From Agromyces luteolus (GTDB taxonomy: Bacteria > Actinomycetota > Actinomycetes > Actinomycetales > Microbacteriaceae): a stretch of 64,000 nucleotides of DNA. Positions 27,564 through 35,545 of the stretch are shown in pieces (position 1 is the first letter of the stretch; each line of letters starts with the position of its first letter). The stretch is from positions 53,367 to 117,366 of the forward strand of contig NZ_WODA01000003.1 in the NCBI RefSeq assembly GCF_009729855.1, read 5' to 3'. The notes beneath the pieces were generated by a model. That model was not told where the DNA came from. It worked only from the letters and a program-made list of their open reading frames with translations, and made no database searches. The position numbers and the translations under genes were made by a program.

Positions 27564-27947
27564 TCACCTGTCCCAGCCCGGCGGACCGGCGCGTGCCGAC
27601 CCCGTGGCCCGGAGCGGACCGTGGGCGACCGCGACCGACACGACCGCGACGGCGCCCTCGACCCGGCACCCGACGAGCGTCGCGCCGTTGCGACGCGCGA
27701 GGTCGCCCGCCAGCGCGCATGGTTCGCCCGCGACGGCGCCGCTCAGCGCGTCGGCCGCAGCGAGCGCGGACGCGTCCGCCGCGTTCGCGGCCGACTGCGA
27801 TGCGACGGATGCCCCGAGCACACCCGTCACCCCGATGGCCAGCGCCACGACCGCGCCGAGGATCGCCACGGCGACGACCGTCGCCGCCCCCGATTCGTCG
27901 TCGGACCCGCCCGCCCGCCACGACCCGGTCGGCGCGGGGACCGTCAC
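27564..27947 (-). CDS. TadE-like pilus/secretion protein (Rv3654c type)
   Basis: A 127-residue protein with one N-terminal helix preceded by SGAATVVAVAILGAVV, the pseudopilin-like anchor of TadE/TadG minor proteins. The rest is Ala-rich with two Cys. It corresponds by position and form to the last TadE-like gene of the mycobacterial Rv3660c-Rv3654c locus. The GTG at 27947 overlaps the previous stop by 4 nt (GTGA) and was preferred over an earlier in-frame ATG. Confidence 0.8.
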   Translation of the reverse strand: MTVPAPTGSWRAGGSDDESGAATVVAVAILGAVVALAIGVTGVLGASVASQSAANAADASALAAADALSGAVAGEPCALAGDLARRNGATLVGCRVEGAVAVVSVAVAHGPLRATGSARAGPPGWDR

Positions 27948-28288
27948 AGCCCGCCCCGCATCGCGCACGACTCCGCGCGGAGTGCGATCGCCGCGAGCAC
28001 GCCGCCCGGGCTCGCCGACAGCGTCGCGCAGACGAACTCGCCGTCCTCGGCGACCGCGAGGCTCGCCCCGCCGACGTGCCGCCCCGCGATCCCGGCCGCC
28101 ACCTCCACGGTCTCGCCGCGACCCAGCGCTCGGGCCGCGTCGGCCGCGGCATCCGCGAGACGGACCTGCAGCGCCACCGCGTGCACCGAGGCGAGCGCGG
28201 CGGCCAGCACGAGGGCGATCGCGGGCAGCGCGACGGCGAACTCCGCCGTCACGCTGCCCCGCTCGGGGTCAGCCGACCGTGAGCGCAT
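27944..28288 (-). CDS. TadE-family minor pilin
   Basis: A 114-residue protein whose N-terminus GSVTAEFAVALPAIALVLAAA is the TadE signature: a short positive leader, a Glu five residues into the mature helix, and a membrane segment. Two Cys lie in the periplasmic part. The ATG at 28288 overlaps the end of the DUF4244 gene by 20 nt. It would be a minor pilin or assembly factor of the Tad-type system. Confidence 0.85.
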   Translation of the reverse strand: MRSRSADPERGSVTAEFAVALPAIALVLAAALASVHAVALQVRLADAAADAARALGRGETVEVAAGIAGRHVGGASLAVAEDGEFVCATLSASPGGVLAAIALRAESCAMRGGL

Positions 28289-28511
28289 TCCGCACGAGAT
28301 CGGTGAGGATGCCGCGGACCTCGTCGCCGCGGAGGATGACGACGAGGAGCCCGGCGAAGCCGACGGCGGCCATCGTCGCGACGGCGTACTCGGCGGTGGC
28401 GGCGCCGCGGTCGCCCGCGAGCCGACGGGCGATCGCCGTGAGGCCTCGACGGGCCGCGCCGAGCGCGCGGCGTTCGGGGGACGGCCCACCGGTGGATCGT
28501 GACTGGTGCAT
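28269..28511 (-). CDS. Flp-type major pilin candidate (DUF4244)
   Basis: An 80-residue protein: basic cytosolic leader (about 1-34), then RGAATAEYAVATMAAVGFAGLLVVIL, where GAATAEYA mimics the Flp prepilin site with Glu and Tyr five and six residues into the helix, and a short tail. DUF4244 proteins hold the pilin position in the Tad loci of actinobacteria. It is preceded by a 58-nt gap after the TadC-like gene, and AAGGAG-like sequence lies before the ATG. Confidence 0.85.
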   Translation of the reverse strand: MHQSRSTGGPSPERRALGAARRGLTAIARRLAGDRGAATAEYAVATMAAVGFAGLLVVILRGDEVRGILTDLVRNALTVG

Positions 28512-28569
28512 CGGGTACTCCTTCTCTCAGCCGCACGCGGCGGCGACGGTGGCACGAGTCGGGACGTCG

Positions 28570-29592
28570 TCACACGGCACCGCCGAGCGTGCCCGTGACG
28601 ACGGAGAACATGAGCGGGGCGACGCCGAGCAGCACGAACGCCGGAAGCACGCAGCAGCCGAGCGGCAGCATCAGTCGGACCCCCAGCCTCGCGGCGCGCG
28701 CGGCGCCCTCGGCGCGGGCTGCGCCCCGGATGCGGGCCGCCTCGGCGCGGAGCAGCTCCGCGACGGGTGCGCCGGCGCGCTCGGCGAGCGCGACCACGGA
28801 ACTCGCCGCTCCGGGCGTCATCGATCCGGGAAGGTGCCTGGCCGACGCCTCCAGCACGATGCGCTCGGCCCTCGCGACCGACGCGCCGCTCGAGAGGGCC
28901 ATCGCGAGCAGCTCGAGTTCGAGCCCCGCGGCGGGGTGCGCGACCGCGGCCCGCCGGATGAGCGCCCGGTTCCACCTCGCCCCGCACCAGAGCAGTGCCG
29001 ATCCGGTCACGAGGCAGGCGAGCCCGATCGGCCCGCCGAGGAGCACGCCGAGCGTGTCGAATCCGAGCAGGGCGCCGAAGGCGACGGCGATCAGTGGCAG
29101 CGCCGCCACCAGTCGGGCGCTCGCCGCCGGACCGGCGAGGAGTGCGGCGGCCTCCCGGCGGAGCTGGGCCTCGTCGCGCAGGCTCGCGGCGATCATCGTG
29201 AGGCAACGCGCGAGCGGCGCGCCCGAGGCATCCGCGACCGACCACGCCGTCGCGAGCACCGCCCACGCGGGTGCGGCACCCGCAGCCCCGGCCGCGCCGA
29301 TCGCCTCGGCGACCGGCTTCCCCTCGGCAGCGGCCCGCGCCGCGCGGGCGATCAGCGCGGCATCGGCGGAATCGGCATCGTCGGCGGCGGCGGCGGCGGG
29401 CCGAGCCGACCCGTCCGCGTCGTTCGTCGATCCGTCGAGCGCGGCCCACGCCGTCGCGGGAGCGAGCCCGGCCGTCAGCAGCGCGGCCATCCGCTCGGCG
29501 ATCCCCGCGACCCGGTCGGGACCGACCGAGTCGTCCGCGCGCCGCCGGCCGAGGATCCGTGCCGGCACGACGGGCATCCGGAGCGTCAGCAC
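28570..29592 (-). CDS. TadC-like type II secretion F-domain membrane protein
   Basis: The inner-membrane platform of the Tad system, 340 residues. A GspF-type domain can be seen twice: an N-terminal half (about 15-115) with ERMAALLTAGLAPATAWAAL and a C-terminal half after two helices (about 145-205) with LELLAMALSSGASVARAERIVL, ending in two further helices. This may be a fusion of the roles of TadB and TadC, because no other platform gene is present. GTG at 29592 overlaps tadA by 7 nt and has GGAGG 7 nt upstream; ATG at 29577 is an alternative. Confidence 0.85.
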   Translation of the reverse strand: MLTLRMPVVPARILGRRRADDSVGPDRVAGIAERMAALLTAGLAPATAWAALDGSTNDADGSARPAAAAADDADSADAALIARAARAAAEGKPVAEAIGAAGAAGAAPAWAVLATAWSVADASGAPLARCLTMIAASLRDEAQLRREAAALLAGPAASARLVAALPLIAVAFGALLGFDTLGVLLGGPIGLACLVTGSALLWCGARWNRALIRRAAVAHPAAGLELELLAMALSSGASVARAERIVLEASARHLPGSMTPGAASSVVALAERAGAPVAELLRAEAARIRGAARAEGAARAARLGVRLMLPLGCCVLPAFVLLGVAPLMFSVVTGTLGGAV

Positions 29593-30686
29593 GCCTCGAC
29601 CTCCAACCGGTCGCCCTCGAGACGCAACCCGCCGATGCCGGCCACGCGCCGTCGGCCGTCGATGCGCTCCAGGTGGACGATCACGTCGAACGCGCTCACC
29701 GCCTGACGCGCGACCGCCCGGGCGGTCATGCCGGTCGTGGCGCCGAGCGCCTCGAGTCGCGCCGGCACGTCGGCCAACGAGTTCGCGTGGAGCGTGCCGG
29801 CCCCGCCGTCGTGCCCGGTGTTCAGCGCCGAGAGGAGGTCGCGCAGCTCGGGGCCGCGGCACTCCCCCACGACCAGGCGGTCCGGCCGCATCCGGAGCGC
29901 CTCGCGGAGGAGCACGTCGAGCCCGATGCGCCCGGAGCCCTCGAGGTTCGCCTGCCGGGCCTCGAGCGACACGACGTGCGGATGCGCAGGCCGGAGTTCC
30001 GACACGTCCTCGAGCAGCACGATGCGATCGCCGGGCGGCGCCTCCGCGAGGAGCGCGCCGAGGAGCGTCGTCTTGCCCGTCCCGCCCGCGCCGGTGATGA
30101 GGAGGTTCCGCCGCTGCGTCACCGCGTCGCGCAACCGACGCTCCTGCTCCCCGTCGAACATGCCGCTGCGGGCCAGCGCACCGAGCCTCGACCCCGCGGC
30201 GCGCGGCACCCGGACCGACAGGAGCGTGCCGGAGACCGACAGCGGCGGGAGCACCGCATGCACCCGGATGCCGTCGCCGAGGCGGACGTCGACCGCGGGC
30301 GTCGCCTCGTCGATGTGCCGACCGCCTCTGGCGATGAGGTGCACCGCGAGCGCGCGGACCTCGCCCTCGTCGGCGCGCCATCCGCCGTGGTGCTCCGGTC
30401 CGAGGCCCCGATCGATCCAGAGCCCGCGCTCGCCGTTCACGAAGAGGTCGGTCACGCCGGGATCCGAGGCGAACGGCGCGAGGGGGCCGAGCGCGGTGAC
30501 GTCCGGCGCGATCGCCTCCACCGCTCGGAGAGCACCCGGCGCGCCTGCCGGCCCCTCGCCTCCCGGATGCATCCGCTCGGAGCCGGGCGGCGCCCACGCG
30601 AGCGCGGCCGCGCTCGAGCCGGGCGGCGCCCACGCGAGCGCGGCCGCGCTCTCCCACGAGGGGACGGGGACGAACGCTGCGGGCAT
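29586..30686 (-). CDS. TadA/CpaF-type secretion ATPase
   Basis: Powers Tad pilus assembly. After a low-complexity N-terminus the ATPase domain shows Walker A ITGAGGTGKTTLL, an Asp box VLLEDVSELRPAHPHVVSLE, Walker B RMRPDRLVVGECRGPE, and the His box GHDGGAGTLHANS. The start is set by a TAGCGT box 7 nt before ATG 30686; GTG 30692 is possible but too close to that box. Residues about 12-35 are a 12-residue unit (SAAALAWAPPGS) repeated by an exact DNA duplication, outside the catalytic fold. Confidence 0.92.
   Translation of the reverse strand: MPAAFVPVPSWESAAALAWAPPGSSAAALAWAPPGSERMHPGGEGPAGAPGALRAVEAIAPDVTALGPLAPFASDPGVTDLFVNGERGLWIDRGLGPEHHGGWRADEGEVRALAVHLIARGGRHIDEATPAVDVRLGDGIRVHAVLPPLSVSGTLLSVRVPRAAGSRLGALARSGMFDGEQERRLRDAVTQRRNLLITGAGGTGKTTLLGALLAEAPPGDRIVLLEDVSELRPAHPHVVSLEARQANLEGSGRIGLDVLLREALRMRPDRLVVGECRGPELRDLLSALNTGHDGGAGTLHANSLADVPARLEALGATTGMTARAVARQAVSAFDVIVHLERIDGRRRVAGIGGLRLEGDRLEVEAC
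30580..30651. repeat. 36-bp perfect tandem duplication inside tadA
   Basis: Two identical 36-bp units (30580-30615 and 30616-30651) lie head to tail, in frame, and encode the doubled SAAALAWAPPGS segment near the TadA N-terminus. Perfect identity suggests a recent slippage event. Confidence 0.9.
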
Positions 30687-30693
30687 GGGCACG

Positions 30694-30699
30694 ACGCTA
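30694..30699 (-). promoter_or_regulatory. -10 box for leaderless tad operon mRNA
   Basis: TAGCGT on the minus strand ends 7 nt before the ATG at 30686 and favours that start. Confidence 0.45.
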
Positions 30700-30805
30700 G
30701 GCGGGTGCCGGAGCGGCTCCCGGCGGGAGACGGCGGAAACGAGACGAGCTCCCCACCACGCCGTTGTGGAGGAGAGCTCGCGCGATCGGCATCGGATGCC
30801 GCGTT

Positions 30806-30912
30806 AAAAGAAGGGGGCGGCACCCATTGGGGGGAACAGGTGCCGCCTCGGCAGCGCACGGATTGGGGGGAATCGCGAGCGCTGCAGGCCTCGAATCGAA
30901 GTTGTTCGGGCG
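30806..30912 (-). ncRNA. 6C small RNA
   Basis: On the minus strand two adjacent stem-loops each expose a run of six cytosines in the same context, TTCCCCCCAAT. Stem 1 pairs GCAGCGC with GCGCTGC (30851-30857, 30879-30885); stem 2 pairs GGCGGCACC with GGTGCCGCC (30816-30824, 30839-30847) and is followed by CCCTTCTTTT, a Rho-independent end. Two C6-loop hairpins define the actinobacterial 6C RNA family. In mycobacteria the equivalent RNA (B11) also lies beside the Tad locus, as here. C-rich loops are thought to pair with G-rich ribosome sites. The 5' end is estimated from the -10 box; length is about 107 nt. Confidence 0.88.
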
Positions 30913-30918
30913 TACATC

Positions 30919-30946
30919 AGTGTATGGGCTGGAGATCCATGCGCAA
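30919..30946 (-). promoter_or_regulatory. Promoter of the 6C RNA
   Basis: Minus-strand TTGCGC (30941-30946) and TACACT (30919-30924) are 16 bp apart, placing the RNA start near 30912. Confidence 0.55.
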
Positions 30947-31206
30947 GTACTTTTTGTCCTCATTTGTGCGGACGCACAGAAATCTCTGCGAGATCCTCCA
31001 GTGACTGGTCGGATGTCGACGGAAATCGAGGGTGAAACGGACCGCGAGCGACGGTTTCCGCACCCCGCGGGGGTCGAGCACCGGGAGACGAACGGCTCGA
31101 GCGGCTGCACGCCTGCCCCGTCGCGCCCCCTCGCGCCAGCCCAGCGTACGCCCCGCAGGGCCCTTCCATGCGCGACACACGCAGCGAAACATCGGGGAGC
31201 GGGCGC

Positions 31207-31212
31207 TATGGT
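31207..31212 (+). promoter_or_regulatory. -10 box of acs
   Basis: TATGGT lies 59 nt before the acs ATG. The -35 is weak, suggesting an activator or another sigma factor. Between the 6C promoter and this box (30947-31206) I see no gene. Confidence 0.4.
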
Positions 31213-31271
31213 GCTGTGTGGGGCAGGCGACCCGTCATCTGAACACTTCGCGAAGGAGCGATCGCACCACT

Positions 31272-33227
<1,956 letters not shown>

Positions 33228-33240
33228 CCCGTTCGAACAG

Positions 33241-33276
33241 CGGATGCCGCGGCCGGAGTTCCGGCCGCGGCATCCG
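33241..33276. terminator. acs terminator built from inverted GGATGCC motifs
   Basis: A perfect 17-bp stem (CGGATGCCGCGGCCGGA / TCCGGCCGCGGCATCCG) with a 2-nt loop, 13 nt past acs. A nearly identical hairpin stands at 34619. Confidence 0.85.
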
Positions 33277-33342
33277 TCGTCTCGGGCCCGACGACCGCGT
33301 CAGATTGCGCACCGTCGTCGTTCGGTTGGTGCGCGGACTGAC

Positions 33343-33419
33343 GTTCGTAGGCCGTCATCGCCGTTTGTAGGACGCGGTTCCGGGCGTCCGGCCTACGAAC
33401 GATGCTTCGGCCTACGAAC
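33343..33419. repeat. Palindromic repeat cluster left of the DUF559 gene
   Basis: GTTCGTAGGCC (33343-33353) is followed by two copies of its exact complement GGCCTACGAAC (33390-33400 and 33409-33419). Inside lies GTAGGACGC with a GGACGC / GCGTCC pairing. The same layout, one GTAGG arm then two GGCCTAC arms, appears at 34510-34579 on the other side of the gene. Confidence 0.75.
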
Positions 33420-33430
33420 CCGCCGCTGAA

Positions 33431-34376
33431 TCATCCGGCGGCCCTGCTCGCTTCCGTCGGTCGAGCCGATCTCCGTCGCGGAACCGCGGCAAGGTGCCTG
33501 CCGGCGGCGACGATCTCGAGGACAGCGGCCTCGATCATCGGCCACTTCCACCGCACCTGGTCCCCGCTGAATCGCAGCACGATGTATCCGCTCCGCCGCA
33601 ATCGCTCATCCTGCTCGAGGTCGCGATTGCGCTGCGCGCGCGAGGAGTGCGGACCGTATCCATCGAGTTGGATGACGAGCCGTGTGCCGATGAGTCCGTC
33701 GACGGGGGTGCCCATCGAGCTCGACCTGCGGCACCATGTCGACGCCGCGGAGTGCCAGTCTCACCCGAGCGATCGACTCGAGGCCCGAGTCCGCGAGCGC
33801 GTTCGAGTACGTGAGGACGTGCGCGAGTCGGGTTCGGCCGACCGCGGCCTGGCGGAGTTCGTCGAGTCCGATCTTCCTCCGCCTCAGCGCGGAGTCGACG
33901 ACGGCGACGGCGTCCTCCAGAGGCCGGCACTCGGCGATCTGGGCCAAGGTCCGCTTGAGCGGGACGATCACCGCCCGCACCCTCGGAGCGAGCGTCGGCT
34001 CGGGTCTCCTCGTCCAGTGCACGACGAGTTCGCGATGCCCGGTGCCCAGCGCGCTCCGCGCGTCGCGGAGGATTCGCGGTGTGTTGTGCGCGGCGCACAG
34101 GTGGAGTTCCGGCACCTCGAGATCCCACAGCCCATGGACCGGCGCCGCTGACACGCACGCGAGCGTCGCCCCCGCGTGGACCGCGTGCACGACCGCATCG
34201 CTGCACTCGGTGTCGGCAAACCAGTCGCGTCGGACCTGACGAATGATCCCGGCCTGCAGAGCTCCGCGCACGAGCCGCGGCGAGACGGCCGCATTGCGGA
34301 GCTGGACCCGATGGGCGATCTTCCACTCGCCGAGGGCTGATCGCACACGCAGGAGGTCTTCGGCACGAACGGTCAT
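33431..34376 (-). pseudogene. Frameshifted winged-helix + DUF559 nuclease-like gene
   Basis: The N-terminal part starts at MTVRAEDLLRVRSALGEWKI and includes an AbiEi-like winged-helix region, then VHGLWDLEVPELHLC and GLESIARVRLALRGVDMVPQVELDG. There the frame runs off into an Arg-rich sequence. The rest of the DUF559 domain continues in another frame as TPVDGLIGTRLVIQLDGYG, RDLEQDERLRRSGYIVLRFSGDQV to the stop at 33431. The break is a single-base shift in the GGGCACCCCC tract near 33709-33716. Joined, the two parts give the full Vsr/MTES_1575-like fold of about 310 residues. It may be a true pseudogene or a sequencing error in a C-run. Composition is less GC-rich than its surroundings. Confidence 0.85.
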
Positions 34377-34733
34377 GTCGACGAGCCTCGCGAACCGCCC
34401 GCGTGGGAACGGTTCGGCCGGTCGGCGCCTGTGAGCCGAGCGGCGGCGACCGCTGCGCGGGAGGACGAGTCGCACTGCGACTTCGGACGGCGCCGGATCG
34501 GGCTCGCTTCGTAGGACTCGGGTCGGAATGCAGGTCGCTCCAACCGAGGCTCGGCCTACAGGACGGCGTCCGGCCTACGTCCATCCTGGCGGACTCGCCG
34601 ACACGCCTCCCCGACGAGCGGATGCCGCGGCCGGAGGTTCCGGCCGCGGCATCCGACCTCGGCGAACGCGCGGGCCGACACGGAGCGGGCGCGGGCGCCG
34701 AGCGCCGGGCCCGGGTGCGGGGCCCGCGACGAG
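34377..34733. other. Gene-free spacer with repeat cluster
   Basis: No convincing gene. It holds the right-hand palindromic cluster (34510-34579: TTCGTAGGAC, then GGCCTAC at 34553-34559 and 34572-34578, with CTCGG/CCGAG pairing inside) and the hairpin at 34619-34655. Confidence 0.6.
34619..34655. terminator. Hairpin near-identical to the acs terminator
   Basis: The same 17-bp stem as at 33241 with a 3-nt loop, placed 79 nt past the RidA-family stop; it probably ends that transcript. The two hairpins bracket the DUF559 gene and its repeat clusters. Confidence 0.8.
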
Positions 34734-35204
34734 CTACGCGAACTCGACGACGAGCTCGACCTCGACGGGCGCGTCGAGGGGGAGCACGGCGACGCCGACG
34801 GCCGAACGCGCGTGCCGACCGGCATCCCCGAACACCTCGCCGATGAACTCGGACGCGCCGTTGATCACGCCCGGCTGACCGGTGAAGGCGGGGTCGGATG
34901 CCACGAATCCGACGACCTTGACCACGCGCGTGACCCGCTCGAGCGAGCCGAGCTCGGCCTTCACCGCGGCGAGGGCGTTCAGCGCGCACAGCCGCGCGTA
35001 CGCCTTCGCGTCATCGGCGGGCACGAGGCCGTGGCCGTCGCCCACCTTGCCGTTCGCGGGCAGGGCGCCCGCGACGAACGGCAGCTGGCCCGACGTGAAG
35101 AGGAGGTTGCCCGTGACCACGGCGGGGACGTAGGCGGCGACGGGTGCCGCGACGGCCGGAAGCTCGACGCCGAGCTCGGCCAGGCGGTCCTCGACGGCGC
35201 CCAT
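34734..35204 (-). CDS. RidA/YjgF-family protein
   Basis: A 156-residue member of the YjgF/YER057c/UK114 family. RidA proper deaminates reactive enamine/imine intermediates. Seen are GNLLFTSGQLPFVAG and the segment ARLCALNALAAVKAELGSLERVTRVVKVVGFVAS. The canonical C-terminal Arg of true RidA (in CxxR-type contexts) is not obvious; the equivalent region reads RSAVGVAVLPLDAPVEVELV. This suits the longer YjgF subfamily. Its ATG overlaps the preceding stop by one base (TGATG). Confidence 0.9.
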   Translation of the reverse strand: MGAVEDRLAELGVELPAVAAPVAAYVPAVVTGNLLFTSGQLPFVAGALPANGKVGDGHGLVPADDAKAYARLCALNALAAVKAELGSLERVTRVVKVVGFVASDPAFTGQPGVINGASEFIGEVFGDAGRHARSAVGVAVLPLDAPVEVELVVEFA

Positions 35205-35431
35205 CAGGCGTCGCCCTCGAACTGCTTGGCGGCCTGAGCGGCCGCGGCCTGGCCGGCGGATGCCGCAGCCGACGACTCCCCGCCGACGGGACGCTTCAGG
35301 TAGGCGACGAGCCCGCCCTCGGGACCCTGCACGATCTGCACCAGCTCCCAGCCCTCGGAGCCCCAGTTGTTCAGGATCGCGGCGGTGTTGTGGATGAGCA
35401 GCGGGGTGGTGATGTACTCCCATGCGGGCAT
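35204..35431 (-). CDS. DUF4177-like small protein
   Basis: A 75-residue protein starting MPAWEYITTPLLIHNTAAIL, then NNWGSEGWELVQIVQGPEGG, the WEY...WELV layout of DUF4177 proteins, ending in an Ala/Gln-rich tail. GAGGAGAC lies just before the ATG at 35431. It is coupled to the RidA-like gene downstream, an arrangement I believe recurs in actinobacteria. Function is unknown. Confidence 0.85.
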   Translation of the reverse strand: MPAWEYITTPLLIHNTAAILNNWGSEGWELVQIVQGPEGGLVAYLKRPVGGESSAAASAGQAAAAQAAKQFEGDA

Positions 35432-35532
35432 GGCGTCTCCTCGGTGTCGGAACGGGCGGCTATCCTGAGGCTCGAGCCGGCCGTGGGCGCTGCGGCCCCT
35501 CGGCATGCCGGATTTTGCCAGCCTTCCTCAGT

Positions 35533-35538
35533 TAGGCT
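35533..35538 (+). promoter_or_regulatory. -10 box for leaderless penicillin-binding protein mRNA
   Basis: TAGGCT ends 7 nt before the ATG at 35546. The gap holds no ribosome site. Confidence 0.5.
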
Positions 35539-35545
35539 CCACTCT

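Noticed and set aside
30826..30872. Two ATTGGGGGGAA copies first read as tandem operators
   Set aside because: Each lies in the loop of a hairpin and on the other strand gives C6 loops; the 6C RNA explains them better.
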